Counted from the first letter of the stretch, positions 8,433 through 17,606 are shown. The stretch is DNA of 64,000 bases from Asaia platycodi JCM 25414 (GCF_000614545.1 NZ_BAKW01000009.1:48649-112648); one strand, 5' to 3'. A program made the numbers and translations. Notes: generated by a model from the sequence alone, not told the origin.

Positions 8433-10641
8433 ACGTCAACGGCTCCGTTTACGGGATCGGGGGCATGGATGAGCCCGCCTGGTGGGTTCGTGGATGGCAT
8501 GCGGGGCAGTTCAGCCCCCATGGGCTCGGGATCTTCGGGGGGGATTGGCGCGTCCGGTACGCCTTGCTCCGAAAGGATGCGGCGAACGAGGCCTCTGAGT
8601 ACGGGAAGAAGCTCCATCGGGGCGATCGAACCGATTGCTGCCATCTCGTCAGTTTGCTGCTCACGGGTCTTCGCATCAGCATTCATCAGGTCGATGACCT
8701 GATCGTGTTTCTGCTTGTCCGAACGCAGAGCGAAATCCCGATCCTTGTCGGCGATCTTCTTCTTGAGCTGCTCGATAACCTGTCCGGCCTGCTGCAACTG
8801 CTGCTGGAGCGCCTGAGCCTGGGGGTTATCGGCCGCAGGCTTGAGCCTGTCTGCAATCTCGGACGCGAGCGGGAAGGGCGCAGATCGGAACAGGAGGTCG
8901 CCACATTGCGCGATCAGTCCGGGGCTTGCCTGCACAACCTGCATCAGAGCATTGAACGTTTCCTGCGTCTGGCTCGCCCATGACGGGCCGACATCGGCGA
9001 CGACTGCATATTTCCCGATTTTGGGATTAACGGCGAGGATGGCGCCTTTCACAGCACGCTCAGCCTCGGCTTGTGCAGACGGGTCGGATTGAACTGGACC
9101 GTCGGGCGTCATTTGCTGGTGCGCTTGCGCTAGTCCTGGATCGATAACGGCTTGTGTCATGGTGCCGTCGACACCGAGCACCTGAACGGCCCGCGTTACG
9201 TCATAAACGCGCGGAATGGCAAAGATCAGCATGGCGCCGATGCGTCTCAGGGCCATACCTTGGTTGTCAGTGAAATGATAGGTTGCCGTGTCACTCTGGC
9301 GCTGACGCTCGCCTATCGCGCGACCTGAGGCCTCGTTGCTCTGCTGGCCAAACTCGGCCTGATATTGGCCGGACGCCATGCCCATCTGCTGTTCAGATGT
9401 CTGCATCGCCTGCAGGTAGCCGGGCGAAAGCTGCGGAGGAGGGACCGGCGTAGGTGCCCCGGCGATATCGGATCCGGTGTCAGGGTCTTTGCTGTTGGAG
9501 ATCAGCACGCCAGGCGGCGAGACGTTAGCCAGGCCCATTCGTTTTCGCGGCCCGCTACCATCGCGTCAGTCGCCTGCCACGATCCCAGCGTCTGCGCGGC
9601 CAAGCCCTCGATGAACTTCGAAGCGGAGTAATTGAACATGGCCTGCGGGTCGAGCAGAAAGCGGGTAAGCCCCTTGCGATCGAGATTGCCATCGATCGTC
9701 ACCTCGATACCGACGAACGGCACGATAGGGATCTGATTGAATACCGTATCGCCTTTGTCGACCACTCGAGAGCCGCCGATCAGGAACCACTCAACGGAGT
9801 GATCCGTCACGGTGCGGGACTGTGCGCCAATCTCCCGACAAAGATCGAGAAGTTCTTCCGGCATCACGCTCTCGCGCATCGGCCCGCCCGCAACTTGCAG
9901 ATCGGGGATCGGCGGCACGTTCCAGAGCGTATCTTCGACCTCGCTGCGCCGGTAATACCGGGCGACGCGCACCGTGTCCTTGCCTTCCCAATCTTCGCCG
10001 AACTCTCCCACACCGTCGAAGGGCGCTGTATTGTCGAGGTCTTTCTCACGGGGATATGCGAGGTCCCATTCAGAGCGCGGGATCGCCTCAATAATCATCC
10101 CCCAATTTGCGTCCGACTTGTCGAGCTGCGTGGCGTCGGGGTCGAGCACGACACAAAGCGGGTCAATGACCGGCTCAATGAAAATATCCTGATCGAAGGT
10201 GTCGGCATCGCGCACGTAGTCGGTGGTCAGATGCACATATCCGATACCGCCGCCAACCTGGCCCATGATGGCGTTGGCATAGGCGATCTGCTGGGCATTG
10301 GATTGTGCCTCGATATGCCGAATGACACCTTCAAGCAGTTCAGCCGCCATCTGCGAGGCGCCGTATCCGGTGGCCCGTACCTTGACGCCCATGGTCTGTT
10401 GTCGCGAGGCATTCGTTACCTGAAGCACATGCTGGAGCGTCTTGTTGACGGTAAGGCAGGGGCGCCCGGTGCTTGTCCGGCCCATGACCGTAGCGGCGTC
10501 CCACTGCGACTGATTGCGCGCATCGCCGTAGAGAAAGCGCAGGTCGCTCTGATAATTCGAGCGAGCAGACGCCTCGACATCAACGCTGCGTCGGTGCCGT
10601 TCTACAACCTTGGTGAGGATGTCTGAATCTTTCTGTGTCAT
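8429..10641 (-). CDS. Portal protein, P22 gp1-like (frameshifted)
   Basis: The N-terminal part (379 residues) starts MTQKDSDILTKVVERHRRS and shows the P22-like portal pattern: WDAATVMGR, GRPCLTVNKTLQHVLQVTN and a QVGGGIGYVHL stretch. The frame breaks near 9530 after MVAGREN; another frame continues GLANVSPPGVLISNS and ends at 8429. The joined product is about 735 residues, almost the length of P22 gp1 (725). This supports one gene with a one-base error rather than two genes. The C-terminal part has a long Gln/Leu coiled helix, as in the P22 portal barrel. It forms the dodecameric DNA gate of the capsid. Confidence 0.8.
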
Positions 10642-10691
10642 GTGGTAATATAATACTCACGTGAGCGCAGCATGTACAGCAAAACCCGCTG

Positions 10692-12111
10692 TCAGCGCGC
10701 CATCCAGTTGCTAACTGGTGCGCGGGCTGGCTGCTGAGGCGCAATCTTCGTCCGCTCACGCAGCCCGACCGCGAGATATCGAAAGGCATCCGAGCCATGA
10801 GACGCCCAGTCATGAACCGGACTGGCTTTGAACTGCGCCAGCTTATCGTTCCATTCGCGCCGGTAGTTCGTCAGGCACTCGACGCCGCGCTTGCATCGAT
10901 CTTCGTCAAACCAGCACCGGGCTAGGAACAGGCGAACAGCATTGATTCCGTCATCCACACCGATATGGGGTACGATCCGCACCTTGCGCCCGTTGGCTCG
11001 TGCGATTTCCTCACGCGTCTTACCGGTCCCAAGCTCACGCGCTCGGGCATCATGCGGGAACAGATCCTCTGCATACCGATAGCCGCGCCCGTCGAGCCAT
11101 TCGCAGTAATACGAGATCGCCTCACCACTAGCCTCGTAATAGTCGATCAGGTGGATTTCACGCCCGACGATCTGGGCGCACCAGAACGCCATGCTGTCAG
11201 CAATACCCAAATCCCAGGAAACGTAAACCGGCACCGATGGGTCATAAGGCACGCGGCATAGACGAGTCTGCTCACCGCCCTTGATGGCGTCCATTTCCGC
11301 CTTGTAAATCGCCCCCGGAACGTCAAGCACATCCCATCTCCCATCTCCCATCTCCCATCTCCCATCTCCCATCTCCCATCTCCCATCTCCCATCTCCCAT
11401 CTCCCATCTCCCATCGAGTAGAGCCCGGCGCTGCATTTCCGGCATGGTTGCGAGATTAGCCCGGTATTTAACGTCGATATACGGATTGTCCGTCACACGA
11501 GCGCCGATAAAGCGCCGCCGTGCGGTGATCGTCTGCCCCTCGATCTCGACCGATGAAGCCAAGCATGTGTCGCGCCCATCATCTGGAATAGACCAGTATT
11601 GCTGCACCCATTTCGAGCCGATACCGCCCGGATTGCAGTTCGCCCGCATGAGCCGCTTCAGGTTCGTCCCACGCAGACGTGAGCGGAGGTACGTCCAGAC
11701 AAAGTCAGACGGATACTGCGTCAGTTCCTCGACGCCGATCCACTGGAATTCCTCGCCCTGGAACTGGAACACATCAGCATCCCGCTCGGCATAGCCCATG
11801 ATCACCTTGGCGCCTGACGGAAACCGGAACTCGTGCTTCTGCTCATTCCACGTCACGCCTTCTAATCCCTGAATGGTCGGATACAACGCTCGCGCACGGT
11901 CAATCACCTCGCGCAACTGCTGGTAGGACCGGCGAAGGATCAGAGCCTTGTAGCGAGGCACCAGAGGCGCGCTCTGCCATAGTCCGAGAGCGTCCACGAT
12001 GAACGCGTCTGTCTTTCCGCCGCCAGCCGCACCCCCGTATAGAACCTCCTCTTCCTCGGCTGCCAGAAAGACCTGTTGTCGATCGGTTGGCGACCAGACA
12101 ACGTTCGTCAC
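10692..12111 (-). CDS. terL: Terminase large subunit, disrupted by a heptamer repeat
   Basis: The ATPase part carries a Walker A motif GGAAGGGKT at residues 26-34 and a Walker B-like FQWIGVEEL. The nuclease part, in another frame, contains VSWDLGIADSMAFW and a late HDWASHGSDAFRY segment typical of RNase H-like terminase nucleases. The two parts are separated by a repeat at 11332-11415. With 12 heptamers the two halves are out of frame; 11 copies would join them. Without repeat expansion the sequence would read LLDGRWDVLDVPGAIYKA, normal for the family. The start overlaps the TerS stop (ATGA). DNA packaging should fail in the form seen here. Confidence 0.85.
11332..11415 (-). repeat. 12-copy heptanucleotide tandem repeat (GATGGGA on coding strand)
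   Basis: Read on the coding (minus) strand, the unit GATGGGA is repeated exactly 12 times (84 bases) within terL. Three units encode DGRWEMG, so the repeat is translated as DGRWEMG runs. Because the unit length is not a multiple of three, each change of one copy shifts the downstream frame. The flanks contain the seed of the repeat (the codons for DGRWD need about two units), which suggests expansion by slippage from a short ancestral form. An assembly artefact is the main alternative. Confidence 0.95.
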
Positions 12112-12437
12112 TTCGAGCCTTTGACGGGGAGGGCGATCACGCCAAGTGTCTGCACCTTGCCGTCTTCATCGACCTGCTGGAACTGCGCCGGGATCAGGCT
12201 TGCGACAACCTTCACATAGTCGCCCGGCCTCTCGACCCGCATGTCTTGGATTGCCTGAATGCCGTTCTCCTCGAAGTCAGCGTAAAGCGCCGCGATGAAG
12301 TTTTCGGAAAGTTTGTTTCGCGTGCCTTTGGGTCGGCCTGCCGGGTTGCCAGACTGACCTCGCTGGAACGGCCTGCCAAGCGCAGCCTTTCGCTGTTTTG
12401 GCGCTGTAGCATCAGCAGGATTTGTTGGCTTCGGCAT
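12108..12437 (-). CDS. Small terminase-like DUF5681-type protein
   Basis: A 109-residue protein. Residues 18-45 carry GRPFQRGQSGNPAGRPKGTR, a motif of the DUF5681-type proteins regularly encoded just upstream of large terminases. The rest resembles small terminase C-terminal parts (a YVKVVASLIPAQ segment). It is probably the DNA-recognition subunit of packaging. The start MPKPTNPAD was chosen because an upstream start would add an uncharacteristic 15-residue extension. Its stop overlaps the TerL start by ATGA. Confidence 0.7.
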   Translation of the reverse strand: MPKPTNPADATAPKQRKAALGRPFQRGQSGNPAGRPKGTRNKLSENFIAALYADFEENGIQAIQDMRVERPGDYVKVVASLIPAQFQQVDEDGKVQTLGVIALPVKGSK

Positions 12438-12592
12438 GCCCCGATTATCGCAAAAACCGCGCCCGATGTACAGGAAAACCATTCAAGTTATGGCTCGATC
12501 CCACGCTACGCAGCCAACCTCATATTTGCCATTTATTTTACAAACATCCGCCTTTATTACAGGGGAAATATAGCCGATGGAGGAAGACGGTA

Positions 12593-12808
12593 ATGTTTAC
12601 GCGCCTTATAGTAAGTGGTCTGATAATTATTTCCTTATCCGCTTGCGAGAGCTTCGAAGAGAAAATGGCTAAATGCCGCGCCATGGGGGTAAGTGTAGAC
12701 ACCTGCTACCAACAAGCGAAGGAAGACGAGCGGACGTCGGATATGCTGGGGACATATCAGTATAATCAGGATCGCCGGTGGGACTCTTCGTCATCTAAAA
12801 GGAAATAA
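12593..12808 (+). CDS. Small lipoprotein encoded against the prophage direction
   Basis: A 71-residue protein with a short hydrophobic leader MFTRLIVSGLIIISLSAC, ending in a lipobox (LSAC). The mature part is hydrophilic and charged with one further pair of Cys (residues 29 and 38). A GGAGG ribosome site lies at 12579-12583, ten bases before the ATG at 12593, which decides the start. It is the only plus-strand gene in the prophage block. Small phage lipoproteins that face the periplasm are often lysogenic-conversion or superinfection-exclusion factors; that role is inference here. An Rz1-like spanin is less likely because no Rz partner is seen. Confidence 0.65.
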   Translation: MFTRLIVSGLIIISLSACESFEEKMAKCRAMGVSVDTCYQQAKEDERTSDMLGTYQYNQDRRWDSSSSKRK

Positions 12809-12897
12809 ATTTCGGTCAAGCGCTGGTCGGGGTCTCGGCTGGCGAGCGTGTCGGCCAGGTCGCGCCAGGTGGGGAAGGGAAGGCGGGCTATCGTCAC
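12766..12897 (-). CDS. Possible 43-residue phage protein
   Basis: A GTG-started frame encodes a 43-residue protein beginning VTIARLPFPTWRDL and ending EESHRRS. Its amino acid mix looks like a real soluble helical protein, and it is oriented with the phage genes. It overlaps the 3' end of the lipoprotein gene on the other strand, and no clear ribosome site was seen. It may be the remnant C-terminus of a larger early phage gene. Confidence 0.25.
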   Translation of the reverse strand: MTIARLPFPTWRDLADTLASRDPDQRLTEIYFLLDDEESHRRS

Positions 12898-12912
12898 TCG
12901 ATGAGTGGCATG

Positions 12913-13197
12913 TTAGCTTTGTCTAGGTAACTCGAATTCTGCTTCTACATTGCCATCAGGCGTAGCTCTGGTATAATATTCAATTATTATTAACCCACTT
13001 CTCGAGTCACTCACTTCATCGCCGCTTTTCAATTGTAGAGCAACTTCGTCATTCAAATCGCTATTTACGCATGTAGCTTCTTGCCCCTGGTGCAGAAAGA
13101 AGCCCACAGAATGACGATCAATAAAAGCTTTATCCCCAAGCATCAGTCTAGCCTCGGTGTCAATGCGCGCTGCGTTCCGCAAGGTTTTCGTCTGCAT
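12913..13197 (-). CDS. Hypothetical phage protein (94 aa)
   Basis: A 94-residue protein with mixed charge, one Cys (about residue 43) and no signal or membrane segment. The base composition here is more AT-rich than the neighbouring phage genes. It lies between the helicase and the packaging genes, where phages usually keep small regulators or unique genes. No motif recognised. A weak AGAG sequence precedes the ATG. Confidence 0.45.
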   Translation of the reverse strand: MQTKTLRNAARIDTEARLMLGDKAFIDRHSVGFFLHQGQEATCVNSDLNDEVALQLKSGDEVSDSRSGLIIIEYYTRATPDGNVEAEFELPRQS

Positions 13198-13268
13198 TTG
13201 TAATTCTCTAGATTTGAACGCCTAGACTATCCCAACGATCTCGTGCGCTTTTCAACAAAAAACGACAC

Positions 13269-14403
13269 TCACCAGGCAGCGCTATTCTGGCGCTCATCAT
13301 CGCCCCGGAACCAGGTCGAGGGTCCGTCGAATTGCATTCCGACGATGCCGGTCCTGCCGCCTCGGTTCTTAAGCACGATCACCTCGGCTGTGCCGGCCGA
13401 CTTGGCCAGGCGTTCGGTCATTTCGGCCGCGCGCTTCTCGTAGGCCGCATCGCTCTCGCCGCTGTTCCGGCTGACTTGCCCATCTGCTCCAACGAGAAGC
13501 CGAAGCGCCATTTCCTCGCGGTAGAGCGCCATCACACCTCGGGCGTCCTGTTCGATCGCGCCACTGTCGCGGATATCGGCAAGAAAAGGGCGGCGGTCTT
13601 CGCGGTTCTCCGACTGCCGGTTTAGCTGGGACAGGGCGATCACCGGAACGTTCAGTTCGCGGGCCATGCTGGCTACGTCGCGGCTAATCTCGGTCACTTC
13701 GGCCGTGCGGTTGCCTGATCGCTTCACGGCCGCACTGGCTCCATGAGCTGAAGGTAGTCGAGGGCGATAAACGCAAGGCCCTGCTTCTGCCGCTTCATGC
13801 GCGGGGCCCGAGTGAGGATCTGCTGCACGGTCGCGCCCTCGCGGTCATCGACCATCATCGGGATATCGTGGGCTGCCATTCCGGCCGAGACGATCCGATC
13901 CATGTCCTCGCGTGACACCGGCCGCCTTTCGCCGTTCGGAAATTTCCAATGCCCCGTCATGACGACATCGACCGGAAGGCCGGTCTTCCCCGCCACTGCC
14001 TTGCTCATCAGCTCCTCGGTCGACATTTCGCCGGACCAGATCAGGCCCCGGCCGGAGGTCTGGGCTGCACGCATGGCCAGCCCGAGCATCAGCGACGACT
14101 TGCCGACGCGCGGCCGAGCCGCGACGACATACACGCCACCCGGTCTCAGACCGCTCAGGAGGTCGCTCAAACCCTGGTAGCCGGTAATCGGATACCCGAG
14201 AGGGCGTTCCCTGCCTTCCACGCGGCTTCTGTGGCCTCTAGCATGGCATCGATAGCCGGCGCCGAGGTCTTCATCTGCCGTTCGGTGTCTCCGGTGAGTG
14301 CGAGACGCTCAAGGCACTCCTGCAATTCCTCGACCAGCACGGCACCCGTTTTGTCTCCGGCATGGGTCACAGGCTCAATCCCTGTCGCACCCACCATCCT
14401 CAC
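13269..14403 (-). CDS. DnaB-like replicative helicase, N-terminally truncated and frameshifted
   Basis: Three frames join into the RecA-like domain of a DnaB/DnaB-like helicase. The first part holds a linker helix (about 14340-14220). The second reads YPITGYQGLSDLLSG and AARPRVGKSS (Walker A), then FIALDYLQLM (Walker B). The third, from about 13727, reads EVTEISRDVASMARELNVPVIALSQLNRQ and later LKNRGGRTG. Breaks lie near 14215 and 13727, each fixed by one base. The usual N-terminal domain is absent: the frame runs into sequence antisense to the tRNA fragment at 14369-14396, so the true start is unclear. Joined length is about 375 residues against about 450 for the family. It may have been truncated by recombination at the attachment site. 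Confidence 0.7.
14369..14396 (+). other. tRNA 3'-end fragment, probable prophage attachment site
   Basis: The bases form a T-arm (ACAGG, loop CTCAATC, CCTGT) followed directly by a seven-base acceptor strand CGCACCC and ACCA. No matching 5' acceptor GGGTGCG or D-arm and anticodon arm is found in the preceding 80 bases, so this is only the 3' part of a tRNA. Integrases commonly use tRNA 3' ends and leave such a duplicate at the distal prophage border. The phage genes lie to the left and non-phage genes to the right, which fits. The intact tRNA and integrase should lie beyond the left edge. Confidence 0.6.
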
Positions 14404-14838
14404 CAGCAGAAATCAGCCATTTTTTGAGAATTAGCCTCGACTGGGATAGCCCGTTCGGACTCGTCCATTGCTGCTTATATTGCGTCTAACGGTACCACAA
14501 CCGTGCTATTGTTTACGAAACTAAACCTTTCAAGCTTTGACCTTTTTCGTCTATTTCTGCTCTGCTGACGCTGGCGGCAAGGGGCACCGCAGCCGGTCAG
14601 GACAACCCGGCTATCCGCCATAGACGTGACCCAAGATGCCTGCTTGTTACTCTAGTTCGTCTGCCGAGCGCGCGTACAGAAGTGTCTCTTTCGAAAAGAG
14701 ACACGCGCAATAACGTGTATGCGCTGCCGATCCACAAAAGTTGCCCATATGCCCCTCTGAGGCTGCTAAATATTTAAGTCAAACCGCGAGAGATCTAACC
14801 CGTTGGCTTGCCTTCCTCTCACAGAGTTGGTGTCCAGC
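14397..14838. other. Intergenic region right of the prophage, with one hairpin
   Basis: No convincing gene. A perfect inverted repeat, TGTCTCTTT-CGA-AAAGAGACA type (9-base arms, 3-base loop), lies at 14683-14703. It is not followed by a T-run, so it is more likely an operator or a structured leader than a terminator. The region before the SDR start (14740-14838) should contain its promoter; I see no certain -35/-10 pair. Confidence 0.4.
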
Positions 14839-15717
14839 ATGTCTCTCATCGATCCGCGAACCCGTCATCCCAAGCCACCTTTTGCGACGCAGCCCCAGGA
14901 ATTTCCGGGCCTTTCTGCGGAAATGACACCTCAGCCCGATTATGGCGTCGACTCCTATCGGGCAAACGGTCGCCTGAAAGGGCTCGTAGCGCTCATTACC
15001 GGGGGAGATTCTGGCATCGGTCGCGCTGTGGCAATTGCCTATGCCAAAGAGGGAGCCCAGATAGCGCTTTCTTTCCTCGAGGAAGAAAGCGCTGACGCCG
15101 ACGACGTCGCGGTCACGATCGACAAGCTGGGCGGTGAATGTGTTCTCCTGCCCGGAGATATCCGAGACGCAGGTACCTGTGTCTCGCTTGTGGCTTCAAC
15201 CATTGCCGCGTTTGGTAAGCTCGACATTCTGGTCAATAATGCGGCCTTCCAGTGTCCCCGTGAAAGCCTTCTCGACATATCTGACGAGGAGTGGCGCCGT
15301 CATTTCGATACAAACGTGCATGGCATGTTTTATCTAACTAAAGCAGCGATTCCACATCTCCAGCCAGGTGCTTCGATCATCAACACCTCCTCGGTCAATA
15401 CCAGGACACCAATGCCGATCTTGATTCCATACTCCATGACAAAAGCGGCTATAGCCAATTTCACTGTGGGGTTGGCAGGCAGTCTCGTCGAGAAGGGGAT
15501 AAGAGTTAACGCGGTCCTGCCGGGCCCAATCTGGACGCCGTTCATTGCTACAGGCATGCCTTCCGGGGAACACAAAGAGTTCGGATCGCAGGCACCGATG
15601 GGTCGCCCTGGTCAGCCGGCGGAGCTTGCTGGCGCCTATGTATATCTTGCAGACCCCGATAACACCTACACCACCGGCACTCTTCTGCCTGTCCATGGAG
15701 GCATGCCGCAGCTTTGA
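14839..15717 (+). CDS. YghA-like short-chain dehydrogenase/reductase
   Basis: This 292-residue SDR has the long N-terminal extension (about 45 residues, MSLIDPRTRHPKPPF...) typical of the YghA / general-stress SDR subfamily. It then has the nucleotide motif TGGDSGIG at about 54-61, NNAA, a catalytic Ser region (NTSSVNT) and YSMTK with the catalytic Tyr and Lys. The late AVLPGPIWTP and MGRPGQPAELA segments are also YghA-like. It probably reduces small aldehydes or ketones with NAD(P)H in the cytoplasm; the substrate is unknown. The start at 14839 fits the family's N-terminus better than the upstream in-frame ATG. It is isolated, with a convergent gene after it. Confidence 0.85.
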   Translation: MSLIDPRTRHPKPPFATQPQEFPGLSAEMTPQPDYGVDSYRANGRLKGLVALITGGDSGIGRAVAIAYAKEGAQIALSFLEEESADADDVAVTIDKLGGECVLLPGDIRDAGTCVSLVASTIAAFGKLDILVNNAAFQCPRESLLDISDEEWRRHFDTNVHGMFYLTKAAIPHLQPGASIINTSSVNTRTPMPILIPYSMTKAAIANFTVGLAGSLVEKGIRVNAVLPGPIWTPFIATGMPSGEHKEFGSQAPMGRPGQPAELAGAYVYLADPDNTYTTGTLLPVHGGMPQL

Positions 15718-15723
15718 TATGCA

Positions 15724-16046
15724 CTAAGCCTCGCTCGGTAGTCGTGCTTTTATACGCTTCCGCGTCGGGCAGTCACGACCTTTGGTTAAAGCATAGACAA
15801 CCGATTCGTGGAGCAGGGCGACGACAACGTCGTCGCCTGAATGCTTTTCGCAGTATTCAGGAGCGATGGCGTCTTCGTGCGATAGGACAAGATACGGTCG
15901 TACCTTTGAGCTATCCTGAAGTGTGATCGCGACGAGAGCAGGTGCCACCCCTTATGGCCGGGAGATTTTACGATTAGGTTGCGCTCAAGGGTGACGGGAC
16001 GCCCCCTGTCGAAGCCGCCGCCGCGTCCTATAACGTGCCTATCCAT
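15724..16046 (-). CDS. Hypothetical small protein, frameshifted
   Basis: An ATG at 16046 has a strong ribosome site (GAGGAG seven bases upstream) and opens a frame starting MDRHVIGRGGGFDRGRPV. The frame breaks near 15945. A second frame continues PALVAITLQDSSKVRPYLVL and ends at 15724. The joined product is about 107 residues and soluble, with no motif that I recognise. It converges on the SDR gene with seven bases between the stops. Whether the break is real or an error is unknown. Confidence 0.4.
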
Positions 16047-16766
16047 CAGCGATCTCCTCAGCCTCAAGATTCCGGTCAGAGCGATCAGATACGTTGCGGT
16101 CGATGTTCAGACAGTCGCCTACAGGGCATCGTGAGAGATGTCGTTGCTGGTATCGTGGATTGTCAGTGTGATGAATGGGGCGCGAAAGCAGTGCTTGAAG
16201 AACGCCCGTGCAGCGGCGTCTTACGTCGCAACTATCGCCTGCGCCGGGGTGGCTGCTGCTGCTGCTATTCAGGCGCAAGGCCTTGATCCAGACCGGCATC
16301 GAGCGCGATCATACAAGGCGTTTAAACGACGTTTCCTGTTGCCCGGCATCTCAGGCGTCATCATCTGCACTGGCGTGAATTGCATTCGACTCAGGGTGCG
16401 AGAAGCACTGATGGACCCGGAACTTGTCCAGTCACGTCGACCGCGGACGACCCGTCATGGGAATCTTGCGTGATTCGCTTTCGTAGGTGCTTGGGAGCGT
16501 TGACCGCAATAGACAATCCGTGAACACGAAATAAGCGACGCGCCGAAACGTCGCATGAGCAGGGACCGGTGCGAAGAATCATATGCGAAGACAGTCGTAG
16601 CATGCCCCTCTGATCCAGTCTCGCAGGGTCTGCACTGACGGCAAGTCAGCGCAGGCCCCTAGGCTAGAAAGCCGCTTAACGAGGTCGCAGCTTGGAGGCC
16701 CGCGCGATCAGGAGGCAACTCCTACGCATCAATCGACTTGAGTCGTCTCACCTCGGGGAAAAAACG
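16047..16766. other. 720-base region without a convincing gene
   Basis: Open frames on both strands overlap here, but none has a good ribosome site, family motif or plausible composition. A small stem AGGAG-GCAA-CTCCT at about 16710-16723 precedes the small-protein pair at 16767 and could be part of its leader. No tRNA or recognisable RNA structure was found. Confidence 0.4.
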
Positions 16767-16898
16767 ATGACAGACAAGCCAAATCCGGCCAAGCCGGGAA
16801 GCGACGAACCGTTTGAGCCGTATCCTGATACGAGCCCGCAGCAGGACGACGCGCCTGAGCATCCTGATCACCCAGAAGACGGAGGGAAGCCTGCATGA
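16767..16898 (+). CDS. Acidic Pro-rich microprotein, first of a coupled pair
   Basis: A 43-residue protein starting MTDKPNPAKPGSDEP and ending in an Asp/His/Glu/Pro-rich tail. It has no hydrophobic segment and is predicted to be disordered. A GGGGAAA ribosome site lies just before the ATG. Its TGA stop overlaps the ATG of the next microgene (ATGA), and both proteins open with MT-x-KP-x-P, so the two are probably related and co-translated. No function known to me. Confidence 0.5.
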   Translation: MTDKPNPAKPGSDEPFEPYPDTSPQQDDAPEHPDHPEDGGKPA

Positions 16899-17002
16899 CT
16901 GCGAAGCCGACACCGACATACGACCCGAGCGATCCGGCACCTAAGCCGAAGCCGAATGAAAATGCTCCGCTTCCAAATGCGCCGGAAAACCCGACAAACT
17001 GA
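16895..17002 (+). CDS. 35-residue Pro/Asn-rich microprotein, second of the pair
   Basis: The frame starts MTAKPTPTYDPSDPAPKPKP and ends NAPENPTN. It is entirely polar with many prolines and probably disordered. It begins inside the stop of the preceding microgene (ATGA overlap) and shares its MT-x-KP-x-P opening. A hairpin follows at 17013-17039. Function unknown. The coupling and shared opening argue that it is a real gene despite its size. Confidence 0.45.
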   Translation: MTAKPTPTYDPSDPAPKPKPNENAPLPNAPENPTN

Positions 17003-17012
17003 TGAGAAAGAG

Positions 17013-17039
17013 CCTGCTCCTCCTCTTTGGAGGCGCAGG
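17013..17039 (+). terminator. Hairpin after the microprotein pair
   Basis: CCTGC and TCCTCC pair with GGAGG and GCAGG around a short TCTT loop, giving an interrupted stem of ten to eleven pairs. There is no T-run after it, so intrinsic termination is uncertain; it starts ten bases after the second microgene's stop. Confidence 0.4.
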
Positions 17040-17356
17040 TGCTTCGGGCAGATGCAGACTGCGTAAGAAGGATGTGTTGAGTGTCTTGCCGCCCACCACT
17101 CGCGCACTATCACCAGGGAGATGAGTAAAGCTCCGTTTCTCTCTGCCATTTGACTGAACATCGCATCCAGGTTGCATTTGATACGGCCAACTTGATGCCC
17201 TGAACTCTTGTTTCTCCTTGCCAGCCACACGTCGGCTGACAGATTCTTGCACGGGGCTGGTCGTTCAAATTCCGCATACTCAATGTTTACGCAGGACAAA
17301 TCCTTCTGCAAAGATAAGCGTGAAAAGCGTCGGGGTTCAGTCGCTTCTCCGTCTTG
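17040..17356. other. Intergenic region without a visible gene
   Basis: Open frames in this stretch lack ribosome sites and have shadow-like composition. Nothing else is seen. Confidence 0.35.
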
Positions 17357-17536
17357 TCAGCGCATTAGAGACGAAATGCCGCTGATTTTGTCTGCGAGTG
17401 CGGCGATCATATGCTTGATGTCGTCGGGCGTTGCCGAGCTGTCTGCAGCAATATTGAGGCGCTCTACATCGATACGCAGCTCACTCATCAGCTCGTTGAT
17501 TTCGGCCTGAATGCCGCTTTCGTCGTCATGGCGCAT
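17357..17536 (-). CDS. Small helical protein (59 aa), hypothetical
   Basis: The start MRHDDESGIQ at 17536 has a good ribosome site (AAGGAG, seven bases away), preferred over an upstream in-frame ATG. The 59-residue product is acidic, and residues 8-55 form amphipathic helices (INELMSELRIDVERLNIAAD and a later helix), suggesting a small helical bundle or dimeric coiled coil. No family recognised. It is transcribed in the same direction as the next two genes on this strand. Confidence 0.5.
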   Translation of the reverse strand: MRHDDESGIQAEINELMSELRIDVERLNIAADSSATPDDIKHMIAALADKISGISSLMR

Positions 17537-17606
17537 GTTGAACTCCTTTGGCAAGGATCTTGCGCGTCTAGGCGCGGCTTGTCCATGAGCGCTAAACGCG
17601 ATGCCT

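Noticed and set aside
11332..11415. Short tandem array that could look like a CRISPR
   Set aside because: Units are 7 bases with no spacers; it is a simple tandem repeat inside terL. No CRISPR array or cas gene is present in the window.
14320..14396. Complete tRNA gene
   Set aside because: Only the T-arm and 3' acceptor strand are present; the 5' acceptor, D-arm and anticodon arm are missing.
14340..14403. N-terminal peptide VGATGIEPVTHAGD of the helicase frame
   Set aside because: This is the antisense translation of a tRNA 3' end, a well-known artefact, and not a protein domain.
16138..16473. Plus-strand frame of 111 residues
   Set aside because: No proper ribosome spacing, no motif and unconvincing composition; left as unexplained intergenic DNA.
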